A stretch of 50,735 nucleotides of DNA from Flavobacterium columnare NBRC 100251 = ATCC 23463 (lineage in GTDB: Bacteria; Bacteroidota; Bacteroidia; Flavobacteriales; Flavobacteriaceae). The stretch is from assembly GCF_002530675.1 (NCBI RefSeq), contig NZ_PCMX01000028.1, positions 1 to 50,735 on the forward strand, in the 5' to 3' direction. The notes under the pieces are model-generated. The model did no database searches and was not told the DNA's origin. It saw nothing but the letters and a program-made list of their open reading frames with translations. How positions within the stretch are numbered: position 1 is the first letter of the stretch; the number at the start of each line of letters is the position of its first letter. The position numbers and the translations under genes were made by a program. Below, piece by piece: positions 9,289-18,874 of this stretch.

Positions 9289-9477
9289 TTATTTTCTTTT
9301 CACATTAACAGCAGCTAATCCTTTAGCTGTACGCTCAACCTCAAAAACGACTACATCATTCTCTCTTACACGTTGTGTTAAACCTGTAGTATGAACAAAA
9401 ATTTCTTGTCCATCATTAGAAGTAATAAATCCAAAACCTTTTGTTTCGTTAAAAAACTTTACTGTACCTTCTTGCAT
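9289..9477 (-). CDS. Cold-shock protein (CspA family)
   Basis: This is a 62-residue single cold-shock domain with the RNP1 motif KGFGFI and the RNP2-type motif IFVHTT. Such proteins bind single-stranded RNA and DNA and melt mRNA structure. The N-terminal residues EGTVKFFNETKGFG are the standard beta strand 1 of the family. It lies 12 bp downstream of a second cold-shock-domain gene on the same strand and probably shares a transcript with it. Confidence 0.93.
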   Translation of the reverse strand: MQEGTVKFFNETKGFGFITSNDGQEIFVHTTGLTQRVRENDVVVFEVERTAKGLAAVNVKRK

Positions 9478-9489
9478 TTCTATTTATAT

Positions 9490-9921
9490 TTAATTAATAA
9501 TTATGAGATGTGTAGCCCTAAAACCTTTAGGGGTGACTTCTTTCTTAAAGCTTACTCTTACATTTCTTTTAAATTTAGTATTAGAAGCTTCAAAATGAAA
9601 TAATAAATTATCTCTGGTTTCATCCTCGGTTATAAAGCCAAAACCTGTTTCTTTTATAAAAGTAATAAGACCTGTAGAAAAATCTTTTCTTATCTCTCCC
9701 GTATTCTTATTTATATTTTCACTATTCTTATCTGTTTCAACAGTTTGTAAATGAGGCGGAACGGAAGTTAACTTTCCATTTTTATCAACATATACGAACA
9801 TTTCCTCTAGGGTTTTCCCTTTATTATTATTGACTTTACGCTCGTTCCTTCTAAGCGCTTTATCTTGTTGTTTTTTTACTTTTTTCTTATTATTTTCTTT
9901 TTTAGAATAAGAATCTGCCAT
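9490..9921 (-). CDS. Cold-shock-domain protein with basic N-terminal extension
   Basis: The 143 residues split into a lysine-rich N-terminus (about 1-45, many K, R and N), a linker of about 35 residues and a C-terminal cold-shock domain (about 80-143). That domain has TGLITFIKETGFGFI as strand 1/RNP1 and LLFHFEA in place of the usual FVH RNP2. The basic tail is likely to add non-specific RNA or ribosome affinity; this is inference. It sits 12 bp upstream of the small csp gene. Confidence 0.85.
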   Translation of the reverse strand: MADSYSKKENNKKKVKKQQDKALRRNERKVNNNKGKTLEEMFVYVDKNGKLTSVPPHLQTVETDKNSENINKNTGEIRKDFSTGLITFIKETGFGFITEDETRDNLLFHFEASNTKFKRNVRVSFKKEVTPKGFRATHLIIIN

Positions 9922-10920
9922 ATATATCTCGATTTACTTGTATCATTAACCATTAATTAATCATATAGATATAAATCATAGTATCTTAGTACTACGGGTA
10001 CATAACTTCTAATTAAAAAATAGATTTTAAAAAAATGGCAGCTGGAAAGTAATTACTGAGGAAGTTAAAAAAGTACTTGAACAGAAAATCAAAAAGCAGT
10101 AACCTTTAAATTAAAAGGCAAATGTACGTCTATTTATTTATAAATAAAGTTTTTTTTATTCTTTGTTATCAAAATTTTATTTTTATCAAAAAAACACACC
10201 CAAAACAACATTATTACTTTCAATTCTATTAAAATTCTGTTTTAAAATAAACATTTTGACTTTTTTTAATCTATTCAAAAGGTCAATCTTAGTCAAAACA
10301 AACGAATTAATGTTCTTAATTCATTGTTTTTAAGCCTAAAACCATCCTCGGCATACGCTTTCTTATCTGAATACATTCTAATTTATAATATCATAATTCC
10401 CCTCCTTTACTTTTTGTTTTTTATATAATAGCAACGAATATTTATAGAAGATCCGTACAAAATTATCCAAAAATAAGCACTCAAAACTAATTTTATCCCG
10501 TAACGTTTACCGGATTGTCACGGAAAACAAGATCTTTTTTTTAAGATAAATTTAATCCCTAAAATAATCAGACATTAAAAACCGTTAAGTATTTTTAGTA
10601 ACTTTGACAGAGTCTATTCTAAAGTCAGAATCAAATCTGAGAAGATTGGTAATATTCAAATAGCATAAAACTTAAAAAAGAAAAATTTAGCCGTTTCTAT
10701 TCTATGGCTCCAAAAAAGATAAAAACTATTAATTTATATTACCTTTAACTAGTTTGCTAACTAATGATCTGTAACGAAAGATTGAATCCTATTAATAATA
10801 GCCGTTCCTATGTTATTATTTGATCATTAACTCTAAAAACATATTTTGTTCAACCCTATAGAATAGATAAAATTAAGTAAACATTTTATATCCTTTTTAA
10901 CTAACAAACAAAATAAGAAT
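9922..10920. other. Gene-free kilobase
   Basis: No convincing gene was found in this AT-rich stretch. It contains a 23-codon start-less open fragment (10031-10102), a -7-like box TAACTTTG at 10599-10606, an imperfect CCGTAAC/GTCACGG pair around 10500-10525 and an 8-bp inverted repeat TAATGATC/GATCATTA at 10762-10769 and 10822-10829. It may hold a long 5' leader for the DUF2721 gene or decayed sequence. Confidence 0.5.
10031..10102 (+). pseudogene. Possible relic C-terminus of a lost gene
   Basis: Between stops at 10028 and 10100 one frame reads with good coding character as KNGSWKV-ITEEVKKVLEQ, ending in KIKKQ and TAA. There is no start codon in this frame and no upstream continuation. It could be the tail of a deleted gene or chance; I do not recognise it. 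Confidence 0.2.
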
Positions 10921-11325
10921 ATGACCTTATCAATTGAAACACCTGCCTTACTATTTTCAGCCAGTTCTTTAATTTTATTAGCCTATACAAATCGTTTCTT
11001 AACTATTGCCCAAATTATTAGAAATTTGAAAAAGAATTATGAAGAGGCTCATAACAAATCTATTATCCTTGAAATTAAAAACTTAAACAACCGGCTAACC
11101 TTAATACGTTTTATGCAACTTATGGGAGTACTTTGTTTATTTTTATCTGTTTTTGCAATGTTATTATTATTTTTTGATTTACAATACATTGCCATTTATT
11201 TCTTCGTTTTTAGTCTTTTTAGTCTATTGGTTTCTTTAGGCATTTCTTTTTGGGAAATTAGTATTTCTGTACATGCTTTAAGACTTCATTTGAGCGATTT
11301 AGAAGAATTTTCAAAAAAGAATTAA
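10921..11325 (+). CDS. DUF2721 family membrane protein
   Basis: The 134-residue protein has an N-terminal hydrophobic segment (about 8-26), a polar stretch with 'NLNNRLTLIRFMQLMG', and two further membrane segments (about 65-85 and 90-112). The order hydrophobic / RxxxIR / two membrane helices / HALRLHL fits the DUF2721 family, whose function is unknown. The ATG at 10921 follows an A-rich leader typical of this genome. It stands alone after a kilobase without genes. Confidence 0.7.
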   Translation: MTLSIETPALLFSASSLILLAYTNRFLTIAQIIRNLKKNYEEAHNKSIILEIKNLNNRLTLIRFMQLMGVLCLFLSVFAMLLLFFDLQYIAIYFFVFSLFSLLVSLGISFWEISISVHALRLHLSDLEEFSKKN

Positions 11326-11397
11326 GTATTTAGATCTTAATCAATACCCGATTTACTTTACTTTTTGTTTTTTACCAAAAAGCATTCATTTGTATTA

Positions 11398-11537
11398 AAT
11401 CCAGATTATGCGTTAAACTTTGTAATGAAGAATAAAAGGGCAAAAAAGATAAAAAGGCGCGGAAATTTTTACCAAAGCTATCCTTTTGCTACATTCCTTT
11501 TTTATTTGTAATATTTTTCTAATGCTCAATCTGGGTT
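11398..11537 (+). repeat. MITE-like repeat family A, copy 1
   Basis: The left end reads CCAGATTATGCGTTA and the right end AATGCTCAATCTGGGTT, so the ends are inverted repeats of each other (CCAGATT...AATCTGG). The interior aligns with copies at 18875-19016 (opposite orientation) and 30084-30251. Shared blocks include ATTACAAATAAAAA and GATAGCTT near one end (read on the opposite strand) and GAANAAAAGGGNAAANAAG near the other. No coding capacity. Confidence 0.7.
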
Positions 11538-11569
11538 CTACCTAAAACTTAAATTCAGTCAATAAAAAA

Positions 11570-11587
11570 AGGCTGTCCCAACAGCCT
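11570..11587. terminator. Terminator-like hairpin
   Basis: AGGCTGT (11570-11576), loop CCCA, ACAGCCT (11581-11587), preceded by seven A and followed by CTTTT. It can serve the minus-strand TonB-plug gene or the plus-strand DUF2721 gene. The AGGCTGT core recurs at 23042 and in the minus-strand reading of 49058-49064. Confidence 0.65.
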
Positions 11588-11682
11588 CTTTTAATACAAA
11601 TAGCAATCTAAGTCTTTTTATATACATTATAAAAGGTATTTTATACCATTTAAACTCAAAATACACTGGATTAAAAAGTAAA

Positions 11683-11783
11683 GTTCTCGATACGTTTTTT
11701 TTCATTTTAAAAACAACTCGAACAGACGGTTGAGTTATATAATTGAAAGCATCGTTCGTTCGAGCGCGAAGCGCATCGAGAAC
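11683..11783. repeat. Nested intergenic inverted repeat
   Basis: Outer arms are GTTCTCGATACG (11683-11694) and GCATCGAGAAC (11773-11783). Inner arms are CTCGAAC (11718-11724) and GTTCGAG (11758-11764). This TCTCGA...GTTCGAGCGNNNNNCATCGAGAAC design is a familiar dispersed intergenic repeat of flavobacterial genomes. Confidence 0.6.
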
Positions 11784-11851
11784 CAACACTAATTTTTGTT
11801 GTTTTTGTAGATGTCCTATTTTTAAAAAGAAAATTTAAAGTTTAAATGGTA

Positions 11852-13975
11852 TTAATTTACGATTAGGGTTCCGTTATCTTCTTTCTTTTCTTTATTTAAC
11901 ATATTAGGATCTTCTTTTGCTATTTTGTTCTTGGTAGGAATCTTATAATTTAAAGTGAATCCTATCCTACGTGTATCGTTTTTATTAGACATATAAAGTG
12001 GTGTATTTAAAGAATTGAATGAAGATTTATTGAAATTAAATACATCGTCTACATTTACTGAAACAGTCAACTGATTGGATAAAAACTTTTTAGAGAATGT
12101 CATATCCAAGCTATGATTAAAAGGTCTTTGTGCTACAAAATAAAAATAATTACCTCCTTTTGTAATATGGCTATAATTTGTCACCCATTTTATATCTCCT
12201 GGCAATACCACTTGTGACATAATATTAAAAATCCAAAATGCGTTTGTATCAGCGTTTGGAATATCATGTTTTTGTCTTCCCGCATATAAAAACATGAAAT
12301 TAATTTTGTCTGGATTAAAATTAAATTTAGCTGTTTCTTTTAATCCTTTTGTAAACAACATATAAGGTATAGGCAAACCTAAATTAAAGGTATGAATCTT
12401 CATTGAGGAAATATTTTCATTGGTGTTAACCATTCTATTTCCGTTTAAATACATTCTTTGAGCTACTTGATTGAGTCCCTCACTTATATTATACCCTACA
12501 AAAGCATATTCAAAAACAGACAATTTAAATTCATAATTATTAAACAGTGTAGGCTGTAATTGTGGATTTCCTAAATATCCAACATTTGGATTTTGATAAT
12601 TTGTATTATTAGGATTAAGAGAAGAGGTACTTGGTAATGTTATTTTTTTATTATAACTCCCTGATAAAATTATTTTGTTAGCTAAACTATATTGAATACT
12701 TCCGTTAGGGAATAATCTGTATTGTTTAAAAGGAATCAAGGGTTGTGTTTCTGTTTTTCCTGAAATATCATAATTTTCTCCTCTTAGTCCTAGAGTAAAC
12801 TCAAACTTTTTATATTTAGTTTGCAACTCGGCATAAGTAGAAGCAGTCATTCTTCTATATTCTAAATTATTCACATTTTTATTAAACGTATTAAAATAGA
12901 GTTCTTCATATAGAGTTCCTATACTAATTTTTCCTTCTTCCAATAGTTTTACGGATTGATTATAATCTATTTTAAAATTATAAAGACGTTGATCAGATCC
13001 ATTACTCAAAGTATTACGATTTAAGTTTCTTGAAAATAAATTAAAATCATTTACAACACTATTAAAATTAAATTTAAAGTCCAATTTTTTATCGGAATCT
13101 AAGAAACGCATTTGATACGTTGCTACTGCATCTTGACGTAGTGTTAGCGTTTTACTATCATCTATTGTAGAAAACAAAGTTGAATTAGGTAACAATCCCA
13201 TAGCATCTGTTGCACTGGTATTGTTGTTCGAATAAATATCATAATTTAATAATAATCTATTTTTACCTATATCAAACGTAAGACCTGTTTTAGCAAAAAG
13301 TGTTCGTAAAATACGATCTGAACTACTAGAGGTTAATAAAGTTGATAGATTGTCTTCCTTTTTAAGCACTTCAGACCACATCCCTCGTTCAGCATAATTT
13401 TGCCCAAAGTTTAACTGCCATCCGAAGAATTTATTTTTAGAACTTAAGAGTATACTATTATTCGTACGCCAACGATTTTTACTATAAGAGGTAAAACTAC
13501 TACTATTAGTGTATGTGGCTGTTAGATAGCTCTTTGCTCTTTTATTAGTAACAATATTAAGAATAGCTCCTCCTGAGGTAGCGGGAAATTCAGCTCCTGG
13601 ATTGGTAATAACCTCTATTTTTTCAACTGAATTAGCGGGCAACCCTTCTAAAAAAGCATTTAATTCGTTTGTTGAAATAGCAAGGGGCCTTCCATCTAGA
13701 AACACATCTAATTGTTTTCCTTGATACATCATACCTGCAACATCGGAGGCTACCAAGCCTGGTAGTTTTTTCATTCCTTCCAGAACTGAACCTGAATTTA
13801 AATGCGCTTGACTTGCTAATTCAAAAATAGTGCGGTCTGATCTTTGTTCAACTGCTTTTTTTTCTTTAACAATTGCTACCTCTTTCAATTCATTGGTTTT
13901 ATCTTTATTTTCTTGTGCATAGGTAGCAAATGATAAAAAAGAGAATAACAAAAGAGTGAATTTAGTTGTTTTCAT
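11852..13975 (-). CDS. TonB-plug outer-membrane beta-barrel protein
   Basis: The 707 residues begin with a Sec signal peptide (cleavage near TYAQ, residue 20). A TonB-receptor-like plug follows (about 50-150; SGSVLEGMKKLPGL and the GGAILNIVTN end). A long C-terminal barrel of the outer-membrane-barrel-3 type (OMP_b-brl_3) completes it. The usual N-terminal carboxypeptidase-like domain seen in many relatives is absent. Expected location is the outer membrane; the transported ligand, if any, is unknown. No SusD-like gene is adjacent. The next gene upstream on the same strand, 94 bp away, is a hybrid histidine kinase. Confidence 0.85.
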   Translation of the reverse strand: MKTTKFTLLLFSFLSFATYAQENKDKTNELKEVAIVKEKKAVEQRSDRTIFELASQAHLNSGSVLEGMKKLPGLVASDVAGMMYQGKQLDVFLDGRPLAISTNELNAFLEGLPANSVEKIEVITNPGAEFPATSGGAILNIVTNKRAKSYLTATYTNSSSFTSYSKNRWRTNNSILLSSKNKFFGWQLNFGQNYAERGMWSEVLKKEDNLSTLLTSSSSDRILRTLFAKTGLTFDIGKNRLLLNYDIYSNNNTSATDAMGLLPNSTLFSTIDDSKTLTLRQDAVATYQMRFLDSDKKLDFKFNFNSVVNDFNLFSRNLNRNTLSNGSDQRLYNFKIDYNQSVKLLEEGKISIGTLYEELYFNTFNKNVNNLEYRRMTASTYAELQTKYKKFEFTLGLRGENYDISGKTETQPLIPFKQYRLFPNGSIQYSLANKIILSGSYNKKITLPSTSSLNPNNTNYQNPNVGYLGNPQLQPTLFNNYEFKLSVFEYAFVGYNISEGLNQVAQRMYLNGNRMVNTNENISSMKIHTFNLGLPIPYMLFTKGLKETAKFNFNPDKINFMFLYAGRQKHDIPNADTNAFWIFNIMSQVVLPGDIKWVTNYSHITKGGNYFYFVAQRPFNHSLDMTFSKKFLSNQLTVSVNVDDVFNFNKSSFNSLNTPLYMSNKNDTRRIGFTLNYKIPTKNKIAKEDPNMLNKEKKEDNGTLIVN

Positions 13976-14069
13976 GTATGTAAAAATCTTTTATTCTAAT
14001 AGACCCCTTTTGTTGGCATTTGTTACAGATTTTAACTTTTATTTTAAGAAATTTAAAATTAGCTTTTTT

Positions 14070-16262
14070 TTAATCTCCGTAGGCTACTAATAAATTATAA
14101 AGTTTATCTATGTCAAATGGTTTAAAGATGATGCCTGAAAAGTACTTTTTAAAATCTGCATCTGCATCTGCTAAGACATCAGCTGTAAGTGCAAAAATAG
14201 GTGTTTGAACATTTAGATTATCGGTCATTTTTATTTCTTTAGAAACCTCAAAGCCATTCATTTCAGGCATGTGTATGTCCATTAAAATAAAGTCAAATTT
14301 TTGGTTTTTCACTATTTCAATTGCCTTTTTACCTGTATTAATGTATTGAATTTCCATACTCCATTTACTTAACAACTTAGAAAGTAGCATTCCATTCATT
14401 TTAGTATCATCTACTATCAATACTTTTTTACCTATTAATTGCTTTTTTTCATTTACTTTTATTAAAATCTCTTTTGATTTTTCTAATTCAAGTTCAAAAT
14501 AAAAGGAAGTTCCTTTATACAGTTCACTTTCTACGATTATTGTACTCTTGTGTAATTCTATCAATCGTTTTACGATTGCCAATCCTAAACCTGTTCCGCC
14601 ATGTTTTCGAGTTAAATAAGGTTTGAGTTGTGAAAAGCTTTCAAATATACGAGGCAGATTTTCTTCTGATATTCCTTCTCCTGTATCCGTGACTCTAAAT
14701 GAAATTAGATCTGTTTTTTCTCCGCAATTGACTATATTTAGTTCTAACTGTACGCTTCCTTTATCTGTAAATTTTATAGCATTGCTTATTAAGTTATTTA
14801 AAATTTGGGTTAGTTTGGTGGGATCTATCAAATAATAATTAGCCAAACTTACTGTTGAAATATATTGTAATTCTATATTTTTAGCATTTGCAAAACGCTC
14901 AAACACTTCAACGGTGTTTTGGCATAAAAAATTGATATTCGTGGATACTAATTCTAACTTTACATTTTGTCCGTCTAATCTATTAAAATCCAAAACATCA
15001 TTTACAACGCTAATTAGATTGTCCGATGCAAATTTTAAATTTCTTATAATTTTTTTGCCTTCATTTACAATTTTATCATCTAAGAGAACCAGTGAAGCTA
15101 CGATAGCATTTAATGGTGTCCTTATTTCATGACTCATTATAGATAAAAACTCTTGTTTCCTTTTATAATTTTCTAGTTCATCTAAATTTTTCTTTTCTAA
15201 TATTTTTTGTTTTTCTCTTTGTAAAATGACTTCATTTTCTATTTTTTCCATTTTTGCTATTAACTCATAACTTTCAATTACTTTTAATGTTTGAGTATTA
15301 ATAACCGTTTCTTTTTCTAACAGATGTCTTTCAAAATAACATAAAGCTTTTTCAAAATCGCCTAAACTTTTGTATATCAAATAAAGTATACGATTTAACT
15401 TGATTGTACATATTGAAAACTGTAAAGAAGCTCCTAACAACAATCCTTCTTTTGCAAATTGAAGTGCTTTATCTATTTGTTGAGTTTCAAAATAAAGAGC
15501 TGCTAGTTTTGTCATAACCATAACAATTCCTGCATTTTCTCCCATTTCTTTATGAATATTCAGAGATTTATTATAAAATTCTTTTGCTTTACTATATTCT
15601 TTATAAAAATGATATACTTTTCCCTTACCATATAATGCGTAAGCCATTCCTCGTATATCATTTGTTTGGGTTTTGAGTTCTATAGATTTATCAATGATTT
15701 GATTGGCAAAATTTATCTTTCCTCTTTTAATCAAGATTCCAGAAAGATTATTATAAACATTGGATTCTAAATTTAGGTCATTAGCTTTTTTAGCATTTCG
15801 AATTGCACTTTTATATACTTTAAATGCGCTTGTTATATCACCTATACATTCAAAGATAGTCCCCAATGATTTTTCTGTACGGGATTGATTGCAATAATCA
15901 TCGTATTTTTTATAAATCTTTAAGGCATCGCTAAAATGAATAAGACCTAAATGATATTGATTGGTTTTGTAGTAAACCCCTGCTAAACCATATTTAGCAT
16001 CGGCTAATCCTTTGTCTTCTCCTAATTCTTTAAAAATTCTTATTGCGTTTTCAGAATAATGTTTAGCTTTTTGCATTTCGCCAACTATCATGTGATATAA
16101 GGCTAGTTGGCTATAACTTTTTCCAATAAGAGCTTTATTGTTTATAAATAAAGAAGCCTTTAGAGCTTGATTAGCTATTACAATACTTTTGGTAAGATTA
16201 TTAATCCTAATAGAATAAGCCTCTACTAGCTTTTGCTCTATAGTATTAACTGAATTCAGCAT
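14070..16262 (-). CDS. Cytoplasmic TPR hybrid sensor histidine kinase/response regulator
   Basis: About 320 N-terminal residues form tetratricopeptide repeats, followed by a short coiled coil (about 325-370) and HisKA with the phosphorylated His378 in SHEIRTPLN. The HATPase domain has N-box NLISNAIKF, G1 DTGEGIS and G2 GGTGLGLAIV. A C-terminal receiver has phosphoacceptor Asp662 in LMDIHMP and conserved Lys in FKPFD. No signal peptide or membrane segment is visible, unlike the periplasmic-TPR relatives common in Bacteroidota, so it should sense a cytoplasmic partner. No separate regulator gene with a DNA-binding domain is adjacent, so the output is unknown. Confidence 0.92.
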   Translation of the reverse strand: MLNSVNTIEQKLVEAYSIRINNLTKSIVIANQALKASLFINNKALIGKSYSQLALYHMIVGEMQKAKHYSENAIRIFKELGEDKGLADAKYGLAGVYYKTNQYHLGLIHFSDALKIYKKYDDYCNQSRTEKSLGTIFECIGDITSAFKVYKSAIRNAKKANDLNLESNVYNNLSGILIKRGKINFANQIIDKSIELKTQTNDIRGMAYALYGKGKVYHFYKEYSKAKEFYNKSLNIHKEMGENAGIVMVMTKLAALYFETQQIDKALQFAKEGLLLGASLQFSICTIKLNRILYLIYKSLGDFEKALCYFERHLLEKETVINTQTLKVIESYELIAKMEKIENEVILQREKQKILEKKNLDELENYKRKQEFLSIMSHEIRTPLNAIVASLVLLDDKIVNEGKKIIRNLKFASDNLISVVNDVLDFNRLDGQNVKLELVSTNINFLCQNTVEVFERFANAKNIELQYISTVSLANYYLIDPTKLTQILNNLISNAIKFTDKGSVQLELNIVNCGEKTDLISFRVTDTGEGISEENLPRIFESFSQLKPYLTRKHGGTGLGLAIVKRLIELHKSTIIVESELYKGTSFYFELELEKSKEILIKVNEKKQLIGKKVLIVDDTKMNGMLLSKLLSKWSMEIQYINTGKKAIEIVKNQKFDFILMDIHMPEMNGFEVSKEIKMTDNLNVQTPIFALTADVLADADADFKKYFSGIIFKPFDIDKLYNLLVAYGD

Positions 16263-16375
16263 AAATTCCCCAATTATTTATACCTTACAAATAAACAGAA
16301 ACTTTTTTATAAAACTCTCATTAAACCTTTTAATTTTTTATAAGTCCTATAAACAAACCTATAAATCCAATTATT

Positions 16376-17140
16376 ATGAAAAAATTTCTTTTTCTATTAT
16401 TAACCCTTTTCTTTTTGACGCCAAAATATGCTCAAAATACAGAGGCAAACGAAACAAATCAAGAAAACTTTAGCCTAGAAGGGGCTTTAGCAATGTTTAG
16501 AAACTCAACTTCATTAGAAGATTTTGAAAGAGCTATAAACGAAGAAAACAACAATGTAAATAATCTTGACCTAAATAACGATGGTGCTACTGATTATGTT
16601 ACCGTTGAAGATTTTATAGATGGTTCTGACCATGTTATTATTTTAAGTGCATTAGTAGGCAATTCTGAAAAACAGGATATTGCCACCTTAAATATAGAAA
16701 AAAGGGGCAATGAAGAGGCATACCTTCAAATTATTGGCGATGATGATTTATTTGATAAAAACACGATTGTTGAACCCTATGATGTTTATGAAAAAACAAT
16801 AGAAGACAAAGGTCCTTCTATTTTGGATATAATTCCAGCGCGGGTAATTGTTAATGTTTGGTCATGGCCTTGTATTCGATTTATTTATGCTCCAGGGTAT
16901 CATCTTTGGGTATCGCCTGTACGCTGGTCATTATATCCGCGTTGGTGGAAACCTTGGCGTCCTATGGCACATACCCTTTTTATCACACACATTCACAAGC
17001 ACAGAATTCACTTTCATAGAACAAAAACCCATATTATAAGACCCCATATAAAATACCTTTCCAGAAAAAAAGCTAGAGCTTCGTTTGTCAGAACAAGAAA
17101 AATACAACATAATATTAGAGAAAAAAGACATAGAAGGTAA
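16376..17140 (+). CDS. Secreted protein with acidic calcium-loop half and basic C-terminus
   Basis: The 254 residues start with a clear signal peptide (cleaved after KYAQ, residue 20). The first half is acidic and carries a DxNxDG loop (DLNNDGATDY, residues 65-74), similar to dockerin or EF-hand calcium loops. The second half, from about residue 150, is rich in W, H, R and K (many IHKHRIHF-like runs). Similar uncharacterised periplasmic proteins occur in Bacteroidota. The function is unknown; metal or polyanion binding is a guess from composition. It is convergent with the DUF2254 gene, only 11 bp apart. Confidence 0.7.
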   Translation: MKKFLFLLLTLFFLTPKYAQNTEANETNQENFSLEGALAMFRNSTSLEDFERAINEENNNVNNLDLNNDGATDYVTVEDFIDGSDHVIILSALVGNSEKQDIATLNIEKRGNEEAYLQIIGDDDLFDKNTIVEPYDVYEKTIEDKGPSILDIIPARVIVNVWSWPCIRFIYAPGYHLWVSPVRWSLYPRWWKPWRPMAHTLFITHIHKHRIHFHRTKTHIIRPHIKYLSRKKARASFVRTRKIQHNIREKRHRR

Positions 17141-17151
17141 AACCTCTCCTT

Positions 17152-18639
17152 CTATTTTAAATACGTGTTTAAATAGTTTATTGTTTTTATTATTGATTCG
17201 TCAACATACTGATTATCTAATTGATTTTCTGACAAATAAACTTCAAGAAACCCTAAATCTCTAAGAATCTCAATTTGCTTCAAGGCTTTTTCTCTAAAGC
17301 CTTGAAGTTCTTTTTCTATTGTACTTAATTTTTCCTTGGAAATTTTCAAATATCTATTTTGATAATTTTCTAGGTTATAAATAGAGGCTAACTCCATTTC
17401 TTCCACTTGTTGAATTAACACTTTTAAGTGGTATGGATTTTGAACCGTTGGTAAAATAGATCTAATGGTACGTAAAATTCGTTTTACAATTATTGGATCT
17501 TCTTTTCCCCATTGGTAAATTTGATCAAAACAAAAATCAATAAACTCGTCATAATTAAACTCATTGATATGGATATTGTTTTTAATTAATTCTCGAGCAT
17601 CTGTAGAAGGAAATTGTCTTTCCGATAAAACTTTTACAATTTCGCCTAATTGATCAATACAGTTTAAACAAGTTGTAGGATCATTTACTGCTGGTGATAT
17701 TGCTTTTATGCCTATGTCAACTAATTTACGTACACCAAAATTTATATCCTGTGTATGACTTCTAAAACGGTTTACTTTAAACGCTTTAGAAACTAAATTC
17801 TGAAAGGTTTCTTTTTGTTTTTCTGAAACTTGATCAACAACAATTTGTAACAAAACCGTTGTATCCTTCATTATAAATTCGCCAATCACGGGTTTTTGAT
17901 ATACTTCTTTCCAATGATTTGTTTCTTTTAATTCTAATAACCCTTTCTTTAACAGAGCATAATCAACACTTTCTAAATAACCTGATTGAAACGGACTCAC
18001 TATTTTTAATACATTTCTATTGGTCAAGCACTGTTCTCGTTCATAGGTTAAATCATTTCCTTTTTCCCATTTTTGACTGTATAAAATAGTTATTTCATCT
18101 ACCACTTCTTTTTTAATATGATGTGTAATACTTGATACATTCATGTTTATACTTAAATATGTAATCATAGATGGATAAGACCATACTAAGCCTCTAATGG
18201 CTAAAAAAGTACCTACGAGTAAGGTTGTTAAAAAGGGTTGATTAGGATAAAAAACAGACATTATTTGAGGCAATACACACAAGGCTATGGTTCCTACAAA
18301 CAAACCTATAAAGGCCTGTATTCTAAAATCATTAGCTAAAAAATGCCTTAAAATTCTCGGAGAAAATTGAGAAGAGGCTAATTGCATGACTACAAATATG
18401 ACCGAAAACGTTGTTAAGGAAATTCCAATAATAATAGAGACCAAAATGTTAGATACAGGAATTAACCTAGAATAAATTTCTAATGAATGAATAGAAAAAT
18501 AATTACTACAATTAATCTGAAAGTCTAAAAACAATAATACAGCTCCTAAAAATAACGCATACACGCTACTCATTACTGTTCCTAAATGTTTTATTTTGTG
18601 TTCTAACTGTTGGTATAATTTGAATTTAAAAGTTGACAT
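17152..18639 (-). CDS. DUF2254 family membrane protein
   Basis: The 495-residue protein has four membrane segments in the first 160 residues, then a long soluble domain. The conserved family signature is visible: FSVIFVVMQLASSQFSPRIL near residue 80 and RAISPAVNDPTT-like 'KAISPAVNDPTTCLNCID' near residue 310. The function of DUF2254 proteins is not established. The ATG start at 18639 fits the topology. The upstream 570 bp hold a repeat and no gene. Confidence 0.85.
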   Translation of the reverse strand: MSTFKFKLYQQLEHKIKHLGTVMSSVYALFLGAVLLFLDFQINCSNYFSIHSLEIYSRLIPVSNILVSIIIGISLTTFSVIFVVMQLASSQFSPRILRHFLANDFRIQAFIGLFVGTIALCVLPQIMSVFYPNQPFLTTLLVGTFLAIRGLVWSYPSMITYLSINMNVSSITHHIKKEVVDEITILYSQKWEKGNDLTYEREQCLTNRNVLKIVSPFQSGYLESVDYALLKKGLLELKETNHWKEVYQKPVIGEFIMKDTTVLLQIVVDQVSEKQKETFQNLVSKAFKVNRFRSHTQDINFGVRKLVDIGIKAISPAVNDPTTCLNCIDQLGEIVKVLSERQFPSTDARELIKNNIHINEFNYDEFIDFCFDQIYQWGKEDPIIVKRILRTIRSILPTVQNPYHLKVLIQQVEEMELASIYNLENYQNRYLKISKEKLSTIEKELQGFREKALKQIEILRDLGFLEVYLSENQLDNQYVDESIIKTINYLNTYLK

Positions 18640-18874
18640 ATTATTTATTTGTGCGGTAAATTTAATTAAAACTTTGCTTGATTTATTTGGGCTTTTGAAT
18701 TCGATAGTATTTCTATTTTTTATACCACTAAAAATAATTTAAAAAACTACCCTAATCTGTTTTTATTTAATTTGAATTACCGTATAAAACAATAGAAAAA
18801 GTGTTGATCCACAAACTAGCACACACTGCCTTTTAGAAACTATAACCAAAAAACTACTCTAAAGATACTTCATT

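Larger units (their letters stand above)
11326..11851. other. Repeat-filled intergenic region
   Basis: This 526-bp spacer holds a MITE-like family A copy (11398-11537), a terminator-like hairpin (11570-11587) and a nested inverted repeat (11683-11783). No coding region was recognised; the 76-codon frame across 11559-11789 runs through the repeats and is not credible as a gene. Confidence 0.7.

Noticed and set aside
11559..11789. 76-codon minus-strand frame
   Set aside because: It runs through a terminator hairpin and a nested inverted repeat and has no protein-like pattern.
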